Below are positions 34,919-43,666 of a DNA stretch of 64,000 nt, piece by piece. The notes beneath the pieces are model-generated. The model saw only the letters and a list, made by a program, of their open reading frames with translations, had not been told where the DNA came from and did not search any database. Both the position numbers and the translations under genes were made by a program. This DNA is from JBLZUR01 sp048565625. Its GTDB lineage: Bacteria > Pseudomonadota > Alphaproteobacteria > Sphingomonadales > Sphingomonadaceae. How positions within the stretch are numbered: position 1 is the stretch's first letter; each line of letters opens with the position of its first letter. The stretch covers positions 1,426,001 to 1,490,000 of the forward strand of contig NZ_JBLZUR010000002.1 of assembly GCF_048565625.1 (NCBI RefSeq), read 5' to 3'.

Positions 34919-35316
34919 TCCCCCAAATGGCGCTCCACCTGGTCGGCGATAAAGCCGATCTTGGGATTGGCATACACGGCTTCAGCAAGGGCCGTGCCGC
35001 TCCGGTCCGACGCGGGCGGATAGGCGAAATTGACAAAGCCCGCTGTGCACCGGGCGAGGAACGCCGCGCGCTCCGCGACGCGCTCGGCCGTGGTCAGTTC
35101 GCCGCCGTCGCCCTTGGCGCGCGCGAAGGTGCGGTCCGTGGCCTTCTTCTGGCGCTCCGTCGTCGCCTCCTGGAACTGCTCGGTGCCGGGCGAGAACAGG
35201 GTGACGCCGACCTTCCGCTTGGCGTCGCCTTCACCGATGAACAGCGGCTTGTTGTCCGGCCCGCGCAGATGAAGAAACGACGTGTCGGCGACGGCAAGGG
35301 TGGTGATATCGAACAT
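34882..35316 (-). CDS. Tail assembly chaperone G-like protein
   Basis: A 144-residue protein (MFDITTLAVADTSFLHLRGPDNKPLFIGEGDAKRKVGVTLFSPG...) between tail tube and tape measure genes, the position of lambda G and its analogues. The N-terminal beta-rich part with the ADTSFLHLR and LFSPGTEQFQEA segments is usual for this class in alphaproteobacterial phages. The 3' end overlaps the T-like frame by 37 bases. Confidence 0.75.
   Translation of the reverse strand: MFDITTLAVADTSFLHLRGPDNKPLFIGEGDAKRKVGVTLFSPGTEQFQEATTERQKKATDRTFARAKGDGGELTTAERVAERAAFLARCTAGFVNFAYPPASDRSGTALAEAVYANPKIGFIADQVERHLGEWSNFKPEPSAS
34921..34927 (-). promoter_or_regulatory. Candidate -1 ribosomal frameshift site
   Basis: Read on the minus strand, the zero frame is CAT TTG GGG GAG and contains T TTG GGG, a perfect X XXY YYZ heptamer. 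A one-base slip back continues GGA GTG GAG CAA into the T-like frame. The site lies 12 codons before the zero-frame stop, comparable to lambda gpG-gpGT. Confidence 0.7.
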
Positions 35317-35442
35317 GGATCAAACCTTTCGCTGGGTTGGGTGCACCGACCCGCCCCGACCCAGCGCGAAGCGGGGCGGGCCGATGCCTGTGAACCGGCG
35401 TGATCGCCGGAATGGGAGGGAAGAGCGCTCAGGCGCGGCCGC

Positions 35443-35883
35443 TTAGGCCGCGTTCTTCTTGATGATCGTCGTGTTGATCTCGATCGTCGGGTTGATCATC
35501 ACGACGCTGTCGGCATTGCCGATATTCTCCGGCCAGCCGAACACCTGTCCGGCGAAGTAACGGATATCGCCGTTCTGGTAGGTCACCTTGAAAGCGAGAT
35601 TGACGTTCGCCGTGGCGTTCGCCTCAAGGATTGTCTGACCGGCGTCAGCCTTCACATAGGCCATGGATGGAGACAGCGATCCGAAGTCGCTGGACCCCTT
35701 CATCTTCTGCTTCGGACCTTTGAGCGGCTGAAACTCAACCTTGTTGGTCGTGGCGCCGATGGTGCCGATCGATTCGATCTCGCCAACCTCGGTGAAGGTC
35801 AGCGCGGTGAAGCCGGCTTCGGTATGAGCAGCCGGGAGCGCCGCCGAAACGGAAAGCGTCGCCCCATTCGCGGTCTGCGACAT
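35443..35883 (-). CDS. Major tail tube protein
   Basis: A 146-residue beta-rich protein (MSQTANGATLSVSAALPAAHTEAGFTALTFTEVGEIESIG) with FQPLKGPKQKMKGSSDFGSLSPSM and VTYQNGDIRYFAGQVFGWPENIGNADSVVMINPTIEINT. This matches the lambda gpV-like tail tube families of siphophages. GAGGAGAA seven bases before the ATG sets the start. A terminator hairpin sits immediately upstream, so this abundant protein may have separate transcriptional control. Confidence 0.85.
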   Translation of the reverse strand: MSQTANGATLSVSAALPAAHTEAGFTALTFTEVGEIESIGTIGATTNKVEFQPLKGPKQKMKGSSDFGSLSPSMAYVKADAGQTILEANATANVNLAFKVTYQNGDIRYFAGQVFGWPENIGNADSVVMINPTIEINTTIIKKNAA

Positions 35884-35897
35884 GGTGTTCTCCTCTA

Positions 35898-35924
35898 CAA
35901 AAAAAGCCCGCTGAAGCAGCGGGC
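35898..35924 (-). terminator. Terminator or attenuator before the tail tube gene
   Basis: On the minus strand GCCCGCTGCTTCAGCGGGC forms an 8-bp stem with a 3-base loop and is followed by seven T residues, a strong intrinsic terminator. It lies 15 bases upstream of the tail tube ATG and behind the small gene that precedes it, inside an otherwise continuous late block. Confidence 0.85.
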
Positions 35925-35959
35925 GCGCTTTCCCCGGCGGGGAACCTGTTGGACGGGGA

Positions 35960-36154
35960 TCAGCCTTCCGGCTGCTCGCCCGCCTTCTTCGCCTTGGCGA
36001 CATCCTCGGGCGTCGCGGCCTTCACCAGACCGACCCCTTCCCAATCTTCGAACTGATTGGGCGCCATGCCGAGGATGACCTCGCCCTTGGCATATTGCGT
36101 TTCGGCATGGCTGAAATCGCGCGCCGCGATGGCGTCGAACGCCTTCTTCGTCAT
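35960..36154 (-). CDS. Small phage structural-block protein
   Basis: A 64-residue protein (MTKKAFDAIAARDFSHAETQYAKGEVILGMAPNQFEDWEGVGLVKAATPEDVAKAKK). The middle QYAKGEVILGMAPNQFEDWEGVGLVKAA resembles the short, OB- or SH3-like proteins often found among head-tail genes that keep a FxxGxxxxxxPxQfxdwxxxGlvxxa pattern. A role in head-tail joining is inferred from position only. Confidence 0.65.
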   Translation of the reverse strand: MTKKAFDAIAARDFSHAETQYAKGEVILGMAPNQFEDWEGVGLVKAATPEDVAKAKKAGEQPEG

Positions 36155-36181
36155 AGTCGTCTCCTGCTTGGAAAACGCAGG

Positions 36182-36589
36182 TCAGGCCGCCTCGATGTAC
36201 GAGACCATGAAGTCCTGGCTCTGCATGAAGATCGTTGCCGCATCGTCGCGGAACGTCGGCCCCTTCGCGCCGACCAGCACCGACACGCCCGTCAGCCCCG
36301 CGATCGACCCGATGCGGCCGCGCCCGGCCGCGCGCACCAGCAGGATCAGCGCGGCACGCTGCTCTACGTCACGCGCATGCACGGTCACCTGCACCCGGTC
36401 CGTCACCCGCGTGCCGCCGATGCCGTTGCACAGCTTCTGCCGGTCGTTCCCGCTGACCTCGCCGACCGTGATCCCCGGCAGCGGCCAGCCCGACGGCAGC
36501 ACATCCATCCGGATGCCGTCCATCGGCACGATCGCGGTCAGCGGCGCGTGCGCGGTCAGCAGCGCGCCCATGATCGCCCCGCCGCTCAT
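36182..36589 (-). CDS. DUF3168-type tail terminator/completion protein
   Basis: A 135-residue protein (MSGGAIMGALLTAHAPLTAIVPMDGIRMDVLPSGWPLPGITVGEVSG, then VQVTVHARDVEQRAALILLVRAA). The pattern matches DUF3168/gp17-like proteins, which cap the tail and join it to the head. The start ATG overlaps the stop of the gp10-like gene. An N-terminal extension in the same frame overlaps that gene and is spurious. Confidence 0.8.
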   Translation of the reverse strand: MSGGAIMGALLTAHAPLTAIVPMDGIRMDVLPSGWPLPGITVGEVSGNDRQKLCNGIGGTRVTDRVQVTVHARDVEQRAALILLVRAAGRGRIGSIAGLTGVSVLVGAKGPTFRDDAATIFMQSQDFMVSYIEAA

Positions 36590-37122
36590 TCGTCGTCTGC
36601 CGTCGCCCGATACGGCGTGTTGATGTCGCCCTTTGCGATCCGCGCATGGACATACTGCCCGGCTGCCGCGAGCGCCTCGTCCTGCTTCTCGTCGAATGCG
36701 GGCCGCAGGAAGGGGTAGGGGCGTGCGCCGGGATGATGGACGGTGCCGGCGATGAAGTTTCCCCCGATCACCAGCACGCCCTTCTTCTCCTGGTCGTTGA
36801 TCCGCCGCACCGTCATGCCCTGCCGCTGCTCGTCGGCGACGGCGATGAAGTGCGGATCGGTTCCGAACTCGCCCCACGGGCCGCGATAAGCATGCGGCCC
36901 CTTGATTTGCACCTTGGCGGTGACGACGCCGCCCCGCGTGCTGGTGCTGACCTTGATCGACGTCGCGGCAAGCTCCCGGTCATGCGTCAGCTCACCGGCA
37001 CGATCCGCGATTACCTTCGCCCCCACGCGCAGCCCGCCGCGAAGCACGTTCGCCGCCAGTCGGCCGGGCAGCGCCTTCAGCGCCGCATCCATCGACGCGC
37101 GTCCGCGCTCGCGGACGCTCAC
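36586..37122 (-). CDS. HK97 gp10-like head-tail protein
   Basis: A 178-residue protein starting at GTG, with MDAALKALPGRLAANVLRGGLRVGAKVIADRAGELTHDRELAATSIKV, a variable beta region and YPFLRPAFDEKQDEALAAAGQYVHARI. A helix of the form LxxxxRxxxxxALRxAAxxIxxxA followed by PHPxLRPAxD is diagnostic of the HK97 gp10 family. The GTG overlaps the stop of the closure protein gene (GTGA). It acts in neck or tail completion. Confidence 0.85.
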   Translation of the reverse strand: MSVRERGRASMDAALKALPGRLAANVLRGGLRVGAKVIADRAGELTHDRELAATSIKVSTSTRGGVVTAKVQIKGPHAYRGPWGEFGTDPHFIAVADEQRQGMTVRRINDQEKKGVLVIGGNFIAGTVHHPGARPYPFLRPAFDEKQDEALAAAGQYVHARIAKGDINTPYRATADDE

Positions 37123-37469
37123 GCCACCCCGCCGCTGGTCGAATAGTCCTCCGCGACGATCTCGATCCCCTCGCGGTTGCCCAGCTCGGCCGGGCCGGCG
37201 ACGATCTGCAGGATCCTCTCGCCGATGACGATCCGCATGTCGGCCGTCACATCGTCGCGATACCACATGCGAATGCGCGCCGGCCGCGCCGCGATGTTGA
37301 CGCCCTCGGCGATCCGCTCGGCCCGGCTGGGCAGCATGTCCTGCACGCTCGCCCGCACCGTCGCGACCGGCTCCCAGGTCTCCTTGCCCGCGCTCATGAA
37401 GCCGGAGGCAGAGACCTTCCGCTCGATCCGCACCCGGCGGTTCAGCGTGCCGGCTTCGATCACGCCCAT
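37119..37469 (-). CDS. Head-tail adaptor / head closure protein
   Basis: A 116-residue protein (MGVIEAGTLNRRVRIERKVSASGFMSAGKETWEPVATVRASVQDMLPSRAERIAEG) ending in the small beta barrel typical of SPP1 gp16-like closure proteins. GxLRxRVxxxR...G...W...VRAxV is the family pattern. It seals the connector pore after packaging. The gene start overlaps the connector gene stop. Confidence 0.87.
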   Translation of the reverse strand: MGVIEAGTLNRRVRIERKVSASGFMSAGKETWEPVATVRASVQDMLPSRAERIAEGVNIAARPARIRMWYRDDVTADMRIVIGERILQIVAGPAELGNREGIEIVAEDYSTSGGVA

Positions 37470-38044
37470 TAGGCGTAGACCCGCAACGGCTGCAGCAGCA
37501 GCTCGACGCTGGCCGACATCGGCGTCTGGGCGATCTGCGACACGGTCGTCGTCTCGCGATGCTTGAACAGGTCGCCGATCATCAGCAGGATCGCCGACAC
37601 CGCATTGGCGGGCACCGGCATCTCCTCGTCATACCCAGCCCAGTACCGCACCCGCACGCTCTCTCGCTGCCAGCGCGGCACCGGCCAGGCCGCGCCGAAT
37701 ACCGGCATCAGCGAGGGGCCGAGCAGCTCGTACTGATCCGCAGCGATCGTCTGGGCGACGCCATTGCCGTCGATATAGGACACCGACACGATCTGCCGCA
37801 CCGGCCCATAGGGCAGGCGGAGAGAGCCGCAATCGAACCCGTCGAACCGCGCCTCCAGCTGCTGCCGCCCAAGCGACCGCCCCAGCCACCCGCTCGGCCC
37901 GTCCACGCTCGCGACCGCCCCCGCGATCATCGCCGCAATCAGCGCGTCGTCGCCATCCACACCCTCGCGGTTCAGATGCGCCTTCGCCCGCTCCATCGTG
38001 ACGACAGAGAAGTCTTCAGGCGGGGTGACGACGACGACGCGCAT
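37469..38044 (-). CDS. Head-tail connector (gp6-like) protein
   Basis: A 191-residue protein: helical start VVTMERAKAHLNREGVDGDDALIAAMIAGAVASVDGPSGWLGRSL, then LRLPYGPVRQIVSVSYIDGNG, VPRWQRESVRVRYWAGYDE and PANAVSAILLMIGDLFKHRE. This matches the phiE125 gp8/HK97 gp6 family that forms the ring below the portal. It lies between the coiled-coil head gene and the closure gene, as expected. Confidence 0.88.
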   Translation of the reverse strand: MRVVVVTPPEDFSVVTMERAKAHLNREGVDGDDALIAAMIAGAVASVDGPSGWLGRSLGRQQLEARFDGFDCGSLRLPYGPVRQIVSVSYIDGNGVAQTIAADQYELLGPSLMPVFGAAWPVPRWQRESVRVRYWAGYDEEMPVPANAVSAILLMIGDLFKHRETTTVSQIAQTPMSASVELLLQPLRVYA

Positions 38045-38046
38045 GA

Positions 38047-38634
38047 TCAGGCCGCCTTCCGCTTCGCCTCGATCGCCTTGATCAGGTCGGCTTTGCTCGG
38101 CTCGTCCTCCGCCACCTCAGCCTTCTCATAGGCGGCGATGACGAGAAGCTGGTCGCGTGTGGTCGATGCCTTGCGGATGTCCAACTTGCCGAGGTCATCG
38201 CGCTCGTAATCCGGTTCGGCATGGTGAGCGCTGAGCCGCGTGATCTCCGCACGGGCTTCGTCTCGCTCGGTCGTCAGAACGCCAATCTGCGAACGCAGCT
38301 CATCCCCCTGTGCGAGAGCCTCCTGCAACGTGGCGCTGCCAGTATCTCGCTCCGCATGCAGCCTTTCGATCTGCGCATCACGCTCGATGATGACAGTGCG
38401 CGCCAGTTCGAGGTCGCGGGTGAGGGCAGCAACGTCCGCAAGGAGGTCCACAGCATCGGCGTTGCTGTCGCCAGCCGTAGCTTCATCCGGTGCATCGCCG
38501 AGCTCTTCCAGAAGACCGAGCTTCACCAGATGCAGCACCTCGTTGGGATCGGCGATGCGAGTGCCCGTATTGGGATCGTTCGGCAGATAGGCTTTGTCGC
38601 CCTGATGGGCTTCGAGCACCTTGTAGATTTTCAT
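38047..38634 (-). CDS. Head-block protein with coiled coil and C-terminal SAP-like end
   Basis: A 195-residue protein. The first 45 residues (MKIYKVLEAHQGDKAYLPNDPNTGTRIADPNEVLHLVKLGLLEEL) resemble small head-region proteins. The middle is a long coiled coil, and the end (LGKLDIRKASTTRDQLLVIAAYEKAEVAEDEPSKADLIKAIEAKRKA) has a helix-extended SAP-like spacing. It follows the capsid gene. I do not recognise a family for the full protein; capsid decoration or assembly is possible. Confidence 0.6.
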   Translation of the reverse strand: MKIYKVLEAHQGDKAYLPNDPNTGTRIADPNEVLHLVKLGLLEELGDAPDEATAGDSNADAVDLLADVAALTRDLELARTVIIERDAQIERLHAERDTGSATLQEALAQGDELRSQIGVLTTERDEARAEITRLSAHHAEPDYERDDLGKLDIRKASTTRDQLLVIAAYEKAEVAEDEPSKADLIKAIEAKRKAA

Positions 38635-38711
38635 GGTCGGTCTCCGGTAAAAGCGGGCAGACGCGAACGCCTGCCCGCCAATGCTGTCCTTTCCGCTGCT
38701 TTCGGCTCGGA

Positions 38712-40010
38712 TCAGGCGTAGGTGCCCTTGATCAGCGCGGCCGCACGCTTCACGGCCAACGCGATCCGCTCTTCGGCACGCATGGTCAGCAGGTTCTTCT
38801 CGAAGTCGTCCGCATTCTCGGAGGAGATGAGGACTTCGACGGAGAGGCGATCATAGAGCGTCGCGGCCATCTTGAACGCGCCGACAAGGAAGCTGCCGAT
38901 CGTCATAGAGTTGGTCGCGACGACACGCTTGCCCCACAGCGTCGGCCCCGCCATCTGGAGCGGATTGGCGAAGATGTAGCCGCCAGCAGAGTCCTTGGTC
39001 AGCTCGATCACCGCCCAGTCCGTTTCGCTGGTTACGATCGCGTCGGACGGGTAGAGGCCCAGGCTCGCCTGCAGAAGCGCCAACCGCAGCTTGTCGATAC
39101 GCGTGGCGTTCGTGATCGTCACGCCGCTGGGTGCCGCATAGGCAGTCGCCTGGGGCATCAGGCCAAGCAGGTTTTCACCCGTGCCGTCACCATTCAGGAT
39201 CTGCGCATCCTCGGCGAGGGCGAGACCGTACCGCATCTCGCTGTCGACTTCGCCCTGCAGGCGCGGCGCATCGTCGATGGCCTGCCGCGTCAGCTTGGCA
39301 AGATGGGCGATCGTCTTGACGTTCGCCGTTGCCTTGTCCCAGCCGTAGTTCGAATAGGGCTTGGTCACTCCCTCCGCGACCGGCGCGGCATTGTTGGTGC
39401 GGACCGTCTGCTTCGCATACTCGACCGTTCCGGTCGTGATCGGCACCGCGGTCAGCAGGTCGCGAACGACAAGATCGGGGCGGGTCGGCATCTTCACCGG
39501 CTCCATCTCGCGCTCACGCCAGATCAGGCCACTCGCCGATCCGGAGGCAGTCGTGATCGCCTTGAGTTCGATGCGCGCGGAAGGACGCTCCTTGCGCGCA
39601 AGTGCCTTCACGTCGTCATGTTCGGCCAGCTGCTTGCCCCAGCTGTCCATGTCGAGCGAGCCTCGGCCGATCGGGCGATCCGCCTTCTGTTCCAGCTCCT
39701 CCAGACGGGTCTTGATCTCCCCAACGACGTTCACCGCCGTGAGCGCCTTGTCGGCCGCCTCCTTGGTCTCGCCGCTGACGTCACCCAGGCGCTTGACTTC
39801 CTTGTCGGCCGCCTCGGCCACCTTCCGAACGTCGCTGAGCGCGGTGTCGAAATACTTCTTGAGGTCCGTGCCGATTTCCGTCGCCGACTTGCCTTCGAAC
39901 GAAGGGAAATGCCCATCCGGCGCGCGCATGAAGCGGCCCTTGGAGCGTTCGGCAGCAGTCATCCCGCCGAGCAGCGCCATCGCGCCACCCGCCATCATCA
40001 TGTTACGCAT
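38712..40010 (-). CDS. HK97-type major capsid protein
   Basis: A 432-residue protein. The first 115 or so residues contain a coiled coil (TDLKKYFDTALSDVRKVAEAADKEV and EIKTRLEELEQKADRP) acting as the delta scaffold domain removed by the protease. The mature capsid fold follows, with PDLVVRDLLTAVPITTGTVEYAKQT, IAHLAKLTRQAIDDAPRLQGEVDSEMRYGLALAEDAQILNGDGTGENLLGL and LWGKRVVATNSMTIGSFLVGAF. These are the usual HK97-fold landmarks. The gene follows the protease gene in normal order. Confidence 0.95.
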   Translation of the reverse strand: MRNMMMAGGAMALLGGMTAAERSKGRFMRAPDGHFPSFEGKSATEIGTDLKKYFDTALSDVRKVAEAADKEVKRLGDVSGETKEAADKALTAVNVVGEIKTRLEELEQKADRPIGRGSLDMDSWGKQLAEHDDVKALARKERPSARIELKAITTASGSASGLIWREREMEPVKMPTRPDLVVRDLLTAVPITTGTVEYAKQTVRTNNAAPVAEGVTKPYSNYGWDKATANVKTIAHLAKLTRQAIDDAPRLQGEVDSEMRYGLALAEDAQILNGDGTGENLLGLMPQATAYAAPSGVTITNATRIDKLRLALLQASLGLYPSDAIVTSETDWAVIELTKDSAGGYIFANPLQMAGPTLWGKRVVATNSMTIGSFLVGAFKMAATLYDRLSVEVLISSENADDFEKNLLTMRAEERIALAVKRAAALIKGTYA

Positions 40011-40038
40011 GTCTTGCCCTTTCGGCAGAGAGGAAGGA

Positions 40039-40665
40039 TCAGCCAGTCAGTCCACGGATGAGCTGGCTCAGCTCGTCATTCGCCTTCGCCTCGGGCTCCC
40101 CCCGAAGATGCGGCGTCGCCTTAGCCGCGATTGCGGCGGCAAGGCTCTTGGAGAAGCCTCCTGCATCCCGCAGGAACTCCTCGAACTGGCGGACGGTCGG
40201 CATCTCTCCGCCGTCCAGAATGGACTTGATCTGGGTTACGACCGCACGGTCGTTCATGCCGACGGGCACGAGCGAAACCTCATGCAGCAGCAGATCCTGC
40301 AACTGTCGGACTTTGCCTTCGAAGCGATGTCGCACGGTTCGGTAGCCGATCGAAAGGCCTGGCAGCGCGCCAGCTTCCGCCAGCGCATGCGCCTCTTGGC
40401 CGGCTGCGGCCTTCATGGCGAAGCGCCCCTCAACCTCAAAACCGTTGTCGCGTTCGCCGAACTTGGCCCAGGCCCCAACCGGGCGCTTCTGGTCATGAAA
40501 CAGCAGCATGGGGATCGACGCACGCCCGGCGACCGCCTTCGTCATCACGCCCGGCATGATCATGTCGCCGCCATGGTCGACGTTGCCGATGCCCGCCGCA
40601 ATGCCCGAGATATATCCAGCTTCGTCGATCGCCTTGATCTCGAAGTTGAAGCCGAGTTCGCTCAT
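40039..40665 (-). CDS. HK97-type prohead protease
   Basis: A 208-residue serine protease. Catalytic residues can be placed as His57 (IPMLLFHDQ), Ser105 (ALPGLSIGY) and Glu129 (LLLHEVSLVP). It cleaves the capsid delta domain and itself during prohead maturation. The N-terminus (FNFEIKAIDEAGYISGIAAGIGNVDHGGDMIMPGVM) is typical. Its start overlaps the portal stop by four bases. Confidence 0.95.
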   Translation of the reverse strand: MSELGFNFEIKAIDEAGYISGIAAGIGNVDHGGDMIMPGVMTKAVAGRASIPMLLFHDQKRPVGAWAKFGERDNGFEVEGRFAMKAAAGQEAHALAEAGALPGLSIGYRTVRHRFEGKVRQLQDLLLHEVSLVPVGMNDRAVVTQIKSILDGGEMPTVRQFEEFLRDAGGFSKSLAAAIAAKATPHLRGEPEAKANDELSQLIRGLTG

Positions 40666-41966
40666 GCGTTTTCCTCCAAGGGCGGTCCGCCATTGTCACC
40701 GATCCCGCGTGCACCGAGCGGCTGGTCCTGAACTTGACGGTAGATTTCATCACCGCCGGGCACTGGTGGCAGGCCTTCCAAGGCCCGAATTTCGTTCGTG
40801 GTCATGAACTGCTTCATGAGGTTGTAGTATTGCGCCCGCCCAAGACTGTCCGCGCGCAAAAACCCTTCCAGGTTGAACCTGATTTTGACACCGCGTTGAC
40901 GGTCGGCACGGGTCAGCAGTTGTTTCTCAAGCGCCTTTTCGATCCGCTTCAGGCGCTTGTGCATCTTGAATTTAACCAGGCTCAGTGTCTGGTCGCTGAT
41001 GCTGCTGCCCAACTGGGTGTTGCCCGAGGTGATCCCTACGAGATGGGGATCGCACTCGAAGATCTGGCACACGATTTCCATGCTCAGCCGGCGGCTCTCC
41101 AGCATTTCCGCGTCCACCGGGTCGATCGTGACCTTATCCCACTTGAGACCGCTGTGCAGTACCATGGGCCGCCCGGCGTTATTGGCGCCTTGCCATTTCG
41201 TCGCCAGACGCTCCTCGAACTCGCCCAGCTGCTCGAAATTCATTTTAGTGTCGGTCGTCAGCGTGCCGCTGGGCCGAGCGCTGTTCCGGAAGATTGCGTC
41301 CGCCGAACCCTCAGTTACCAGAGCAAGAGACAGTGCCCGACGGTACGTCGCGAGCGTTGACGCGCCTCCAAGCGCGTTTCCGCCGCGACCTCGGATATGA
41401 AGCATGTCACGCGAGCGAGCGGTCTGCCGCCCGCCGTCGTTCCACTCGTAGACCAGATCGCCATCGCTGCCACGGCTGACGCGCATGCCGCAGGGTGAAA
41501 CCGGCGTAAGCGACGTCAGGAACCCCGCGTCGGTCCGCCCCATCTGGGCGTATGCGTTTCCACGCCACTCCAAGCTCTCGGTCATCTGTTCCCAGAAGTC
41601 GAAGCTGGATTGATCGTAGTTCGGCGAGTCGTGCAGCAACCAGTAAAGCGGGTGCTCCGGAAACGGTACATCGACACCGCCGCGAGCCTGAAGGACGTGG
41701 AGCGGCAAGCCTGCGATGTTCCCCGCCCAGAACGATACGCACGCCCCGGCGGCTGACAGGCCCTCCGCGTTGCCTTCCGCCGCCGACAAGGTGTCTCGGA
41801 AATGCCCAACGGTCACGCGGTTCGTAGCGAAGTCATCGCGATTTGCCGTCGCCGAGGCCCCATGGACCCATCCACTGACGGTGATGCCTTTTTGCTCCGC
41901 CATCATGCGCTCGGCGACGTCCACGCCGCTTGCGTATTCGATGGTAAAGGTCCGCCGCTCCGTCAC
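40662..41966 (-). CDS. HK97-type portal protein
   Basis: A 434-residue portal of the HK97 family: PLYWLLHDSPNYDQSSFDFWEQMTESLEWRGNAYAQM, LTPVSPCGMRV, DMLHIRGRG, FRNSARPSGTL and the stem/crown region RLSMEIVCQIFECDPHLVG followed by TLSLVKFKMHKRLKRIEKALEKQLLT. It forms the dodecameric DNA entry vertex. It overlaps the terminase gene at its start and the protease gene at its stop. Confidence 0.95.
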   Translation of the reverse strand: MTERRTFTIEYASGVDVAERMMAEQKGITVSGWVHGASATANRDDFATNRVTVGHFRDTLSAAEGNAEGLSAAGACVSFWAGNIAGLPLHVLQARGGVDVPFPEHPLYWLLHDSPNYDQSSFDFWEQMTESLEWRGNAYAQMGRTDAGFLTSLTPVSPCGMRVSRGSDGDLVYEWNDGGRQTARSRDMLHIRGRGGNALGGASTLATYRRALSLALVTEGSADAIFRNSARPSGTLTTDTKMNFEQLGEFEERLATKWQGANNAGRPMVLHSGLKWDKVTIDPVDAEMLESRRLSMEIVCQIFECDPHLVGITSGNTQLGSSISDQTLSLVKFKMHKRLKRIEKALEKQLLTRADRQRGVKIRFNLEGFLRADSLGRAQYYNLMKQFMTTNEIRALEGLPPVPGGDEIYRQVQDQPLGARGIGDNGGPPLEENA

Positions 41967-43666
41967 GCGTAACTCGCAATCAGGTCATCGACCGACCCCG
42001 CCGCCTCTGGATTGCGGCTCATCAGCTGCACGGCGTTGAAGAACGCGACCAGCGGGTCGATCTTTGCCTTTCCTGCCGCCTGCTTGGTGATCAGCACCGC
42101 ATTTCCCCGTTGTTCGGCTTTCGCGTTTCCGACGCACCACGCCAGCAACGCTTGTCCGGCATGCCTCAGTGTTCCGTCCTTCAGCTTCCGCTCCGCGCCC
42201 CACACGGCGGGGGAAAGACGAAAGCCTTGGGTAACCGCCACCACCTGCTTGCCGTCGATCCCGCGTGTGGCGAGTTCGTCGAGCAGCGCGGCAACGCCGA
42301 TCGGGTCCAAGCCCACGCCGAACTCTTCCGGCAACAGGCCTGCATCCCTGACCTCTTGAACGATGTCCGCCAGCTCGCGGATATCCTGTGTCGGCTCCTC
42401 GCAGATCGTCAGCTCGCCGGCCGCCGCGAAGTCGCGGAGGCGGTCGGCGATGTCTTTTCGCCGCTCCAGCACATCGCTCTGCGCCCAAGCATGTCCCCAG
42501 CCCAGCCATGCGCGCGACTGCTTGTCGCGACCGACCACGCCCAGGCCGAGAAGATCGTCGAGGCCGCCGCCGTCGATGCCGACGACCGCGACGTCGCAGC
42601 GGGCGAGCAGCGCCGCCAGTGTCGCAATACCCGGCTCGACGGAGGACTCCCAATAGTCGGCGCCGCGCCACCGGTCGGTCTGCAGCGCCAGTCCGATCTG
42701 GATGTTCAGATGCTGCGATGCCCAGCGCCGCTCTTCCTCGTCGCCCTTCTCACAGGCTGTCCGATACTCGGAGACCAGCCGTTCGATCGTGATCGAGCGG
42801 CCGAGGTTCGGCAGCACCATCTGCCACAGTTTCGTGTTCTTCCACGCGCCGCTCGTCTGCACAGCCTCGGAGAACTCGTAGAGCATCGGCAGCATGTGGA
42901 CGTCTTCGACGATCCTGCCGTCGCGGACGCCGCGCGCGTAATCCAGTTCGGCCTTGAAGACGCCAGCAGGGATCTCGTCCGATTGCGTCGTGATGATGAT
43001 CAGGAACGCTTCCGGGTTCGCGATCATGCCGCCGCGCAGCTGACCTATCACGCGAGCCGCCCCGGCGATGCTGCCCATCAGGTGAAGCTCGTCAATCAGG
43101 ATGCCAACCGGCTTCGATCCGGTCGCGACCTTCATGTCGAACGTCTTGATCTTCAGCTTGGCCTTGGTGAGCCGGTCGAAGATCGTCTTGACGTGCTCCT
43201 GCACGTGGAAGCGTTGTTTCAGGAACGGGTCCGCGTCGATCATGCCGGACGCCTGCTGGAAAGCCGTGTCGGCGATTTCCTGTGTCGGCCCGATCAGCAC
43301 GAACTCGGCCCTGGGGCGCTCGTTCATCAGCAGCGCGACCATCATGATCGCCGCGCCGTTTGTCGTCTTGGCGTTTTTCTTCGGCACCAGCTCGAAGACT
43401 TCGCGTATCCACCGCACGCCCTCTTCGTCGAGCGATCCGAAGATGGCCCGCACGATGTCCCGCGCCCATTCCCCTGCCGCCTCGGCCATCATCGGCTGGC
43501 CTGGCACGTCGGGGAGGCGCAGCTTGTTGAAGATGGCGACGGCGCGGTTCGCCTCGTCCCAGTTCAGCGGAAGGTCATCGGGGATCAGCGAACGGCCGTC
43601 GCGCAGCCGCTCTTCCCAATCGGGACACGCGAAGCGCCAGCTCAATGCCTCAGCAGAGAGCCCCAT
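41963..43666 (-). CDS. terL: Terminase large subunit
   Basis: A 567-residue packaging motor. Walker A is the deviant FELVPKKNAKTTNGA, Walker B GILIDELHLMG, and motif III lies in LIIITTQSDE. The nuclease domain begins at VAVVGIDGGGLDDLLGLGVVGRD, where the Asp pair is the metal site. Length and order fit the HK97/lambda-like cos group. The HNH gene two genes upstream supports cos-type cutting. Confidence 0.95.
   Translation of the reverse strand: MGLSAEALSWRFACPDWEERLRDGRSLIPDDLPLNWDEANRAVAIFNKLRLPDVPGQPMMAEAAGEWARDIVRAIFGSLDEEGVRWIREVFELVPKKNAKTTNGAAIMMVALLMNERPRAEFVLIGPTQEIADTAFQQASGMIDADPFLKQRFHVQEHVKTIFDRLTKAKLKIKTFDMKVATGSKPVGILIDELHLMGSIAGAARVIGQLRGGMIANPEAFLIIITTQSDEIPAGVFKAELDYARGVRDGRIVEDVHMLPMLYEFSEAVQTSGAWKNTKLWQMVLPNLGRSITIERLVSEYRTACEKGDEEERRWASQHLNIQIGLALQTDRWRGADYWESSVEPGIATLAALLARCDVAVVGIDGGGLDDLLGLGVVGRDKQSRAWLGWGHAWAQSDVLERRKDIADRLRDFAAAGELTICEEPTQDIRELADIVQEVRDAGLLPEEFGVGLDPIGVAALLDELATRGIDGKQVVAVTQGFRLSPAVWGAERKLKDGTLRHAGQALLAWCVGNAKAEQRGNAVLITKQAAGKAKIDPLVAFFNAVQLMSRNPEAAGSVDDLIASYA

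Noticed and set aside
38490..40731. Long frames opposite the capsid and protease genes
   Set aside because: They overlap well-supported structural genes in antisense, with Arg/His-rich composition and no recognisable domain.
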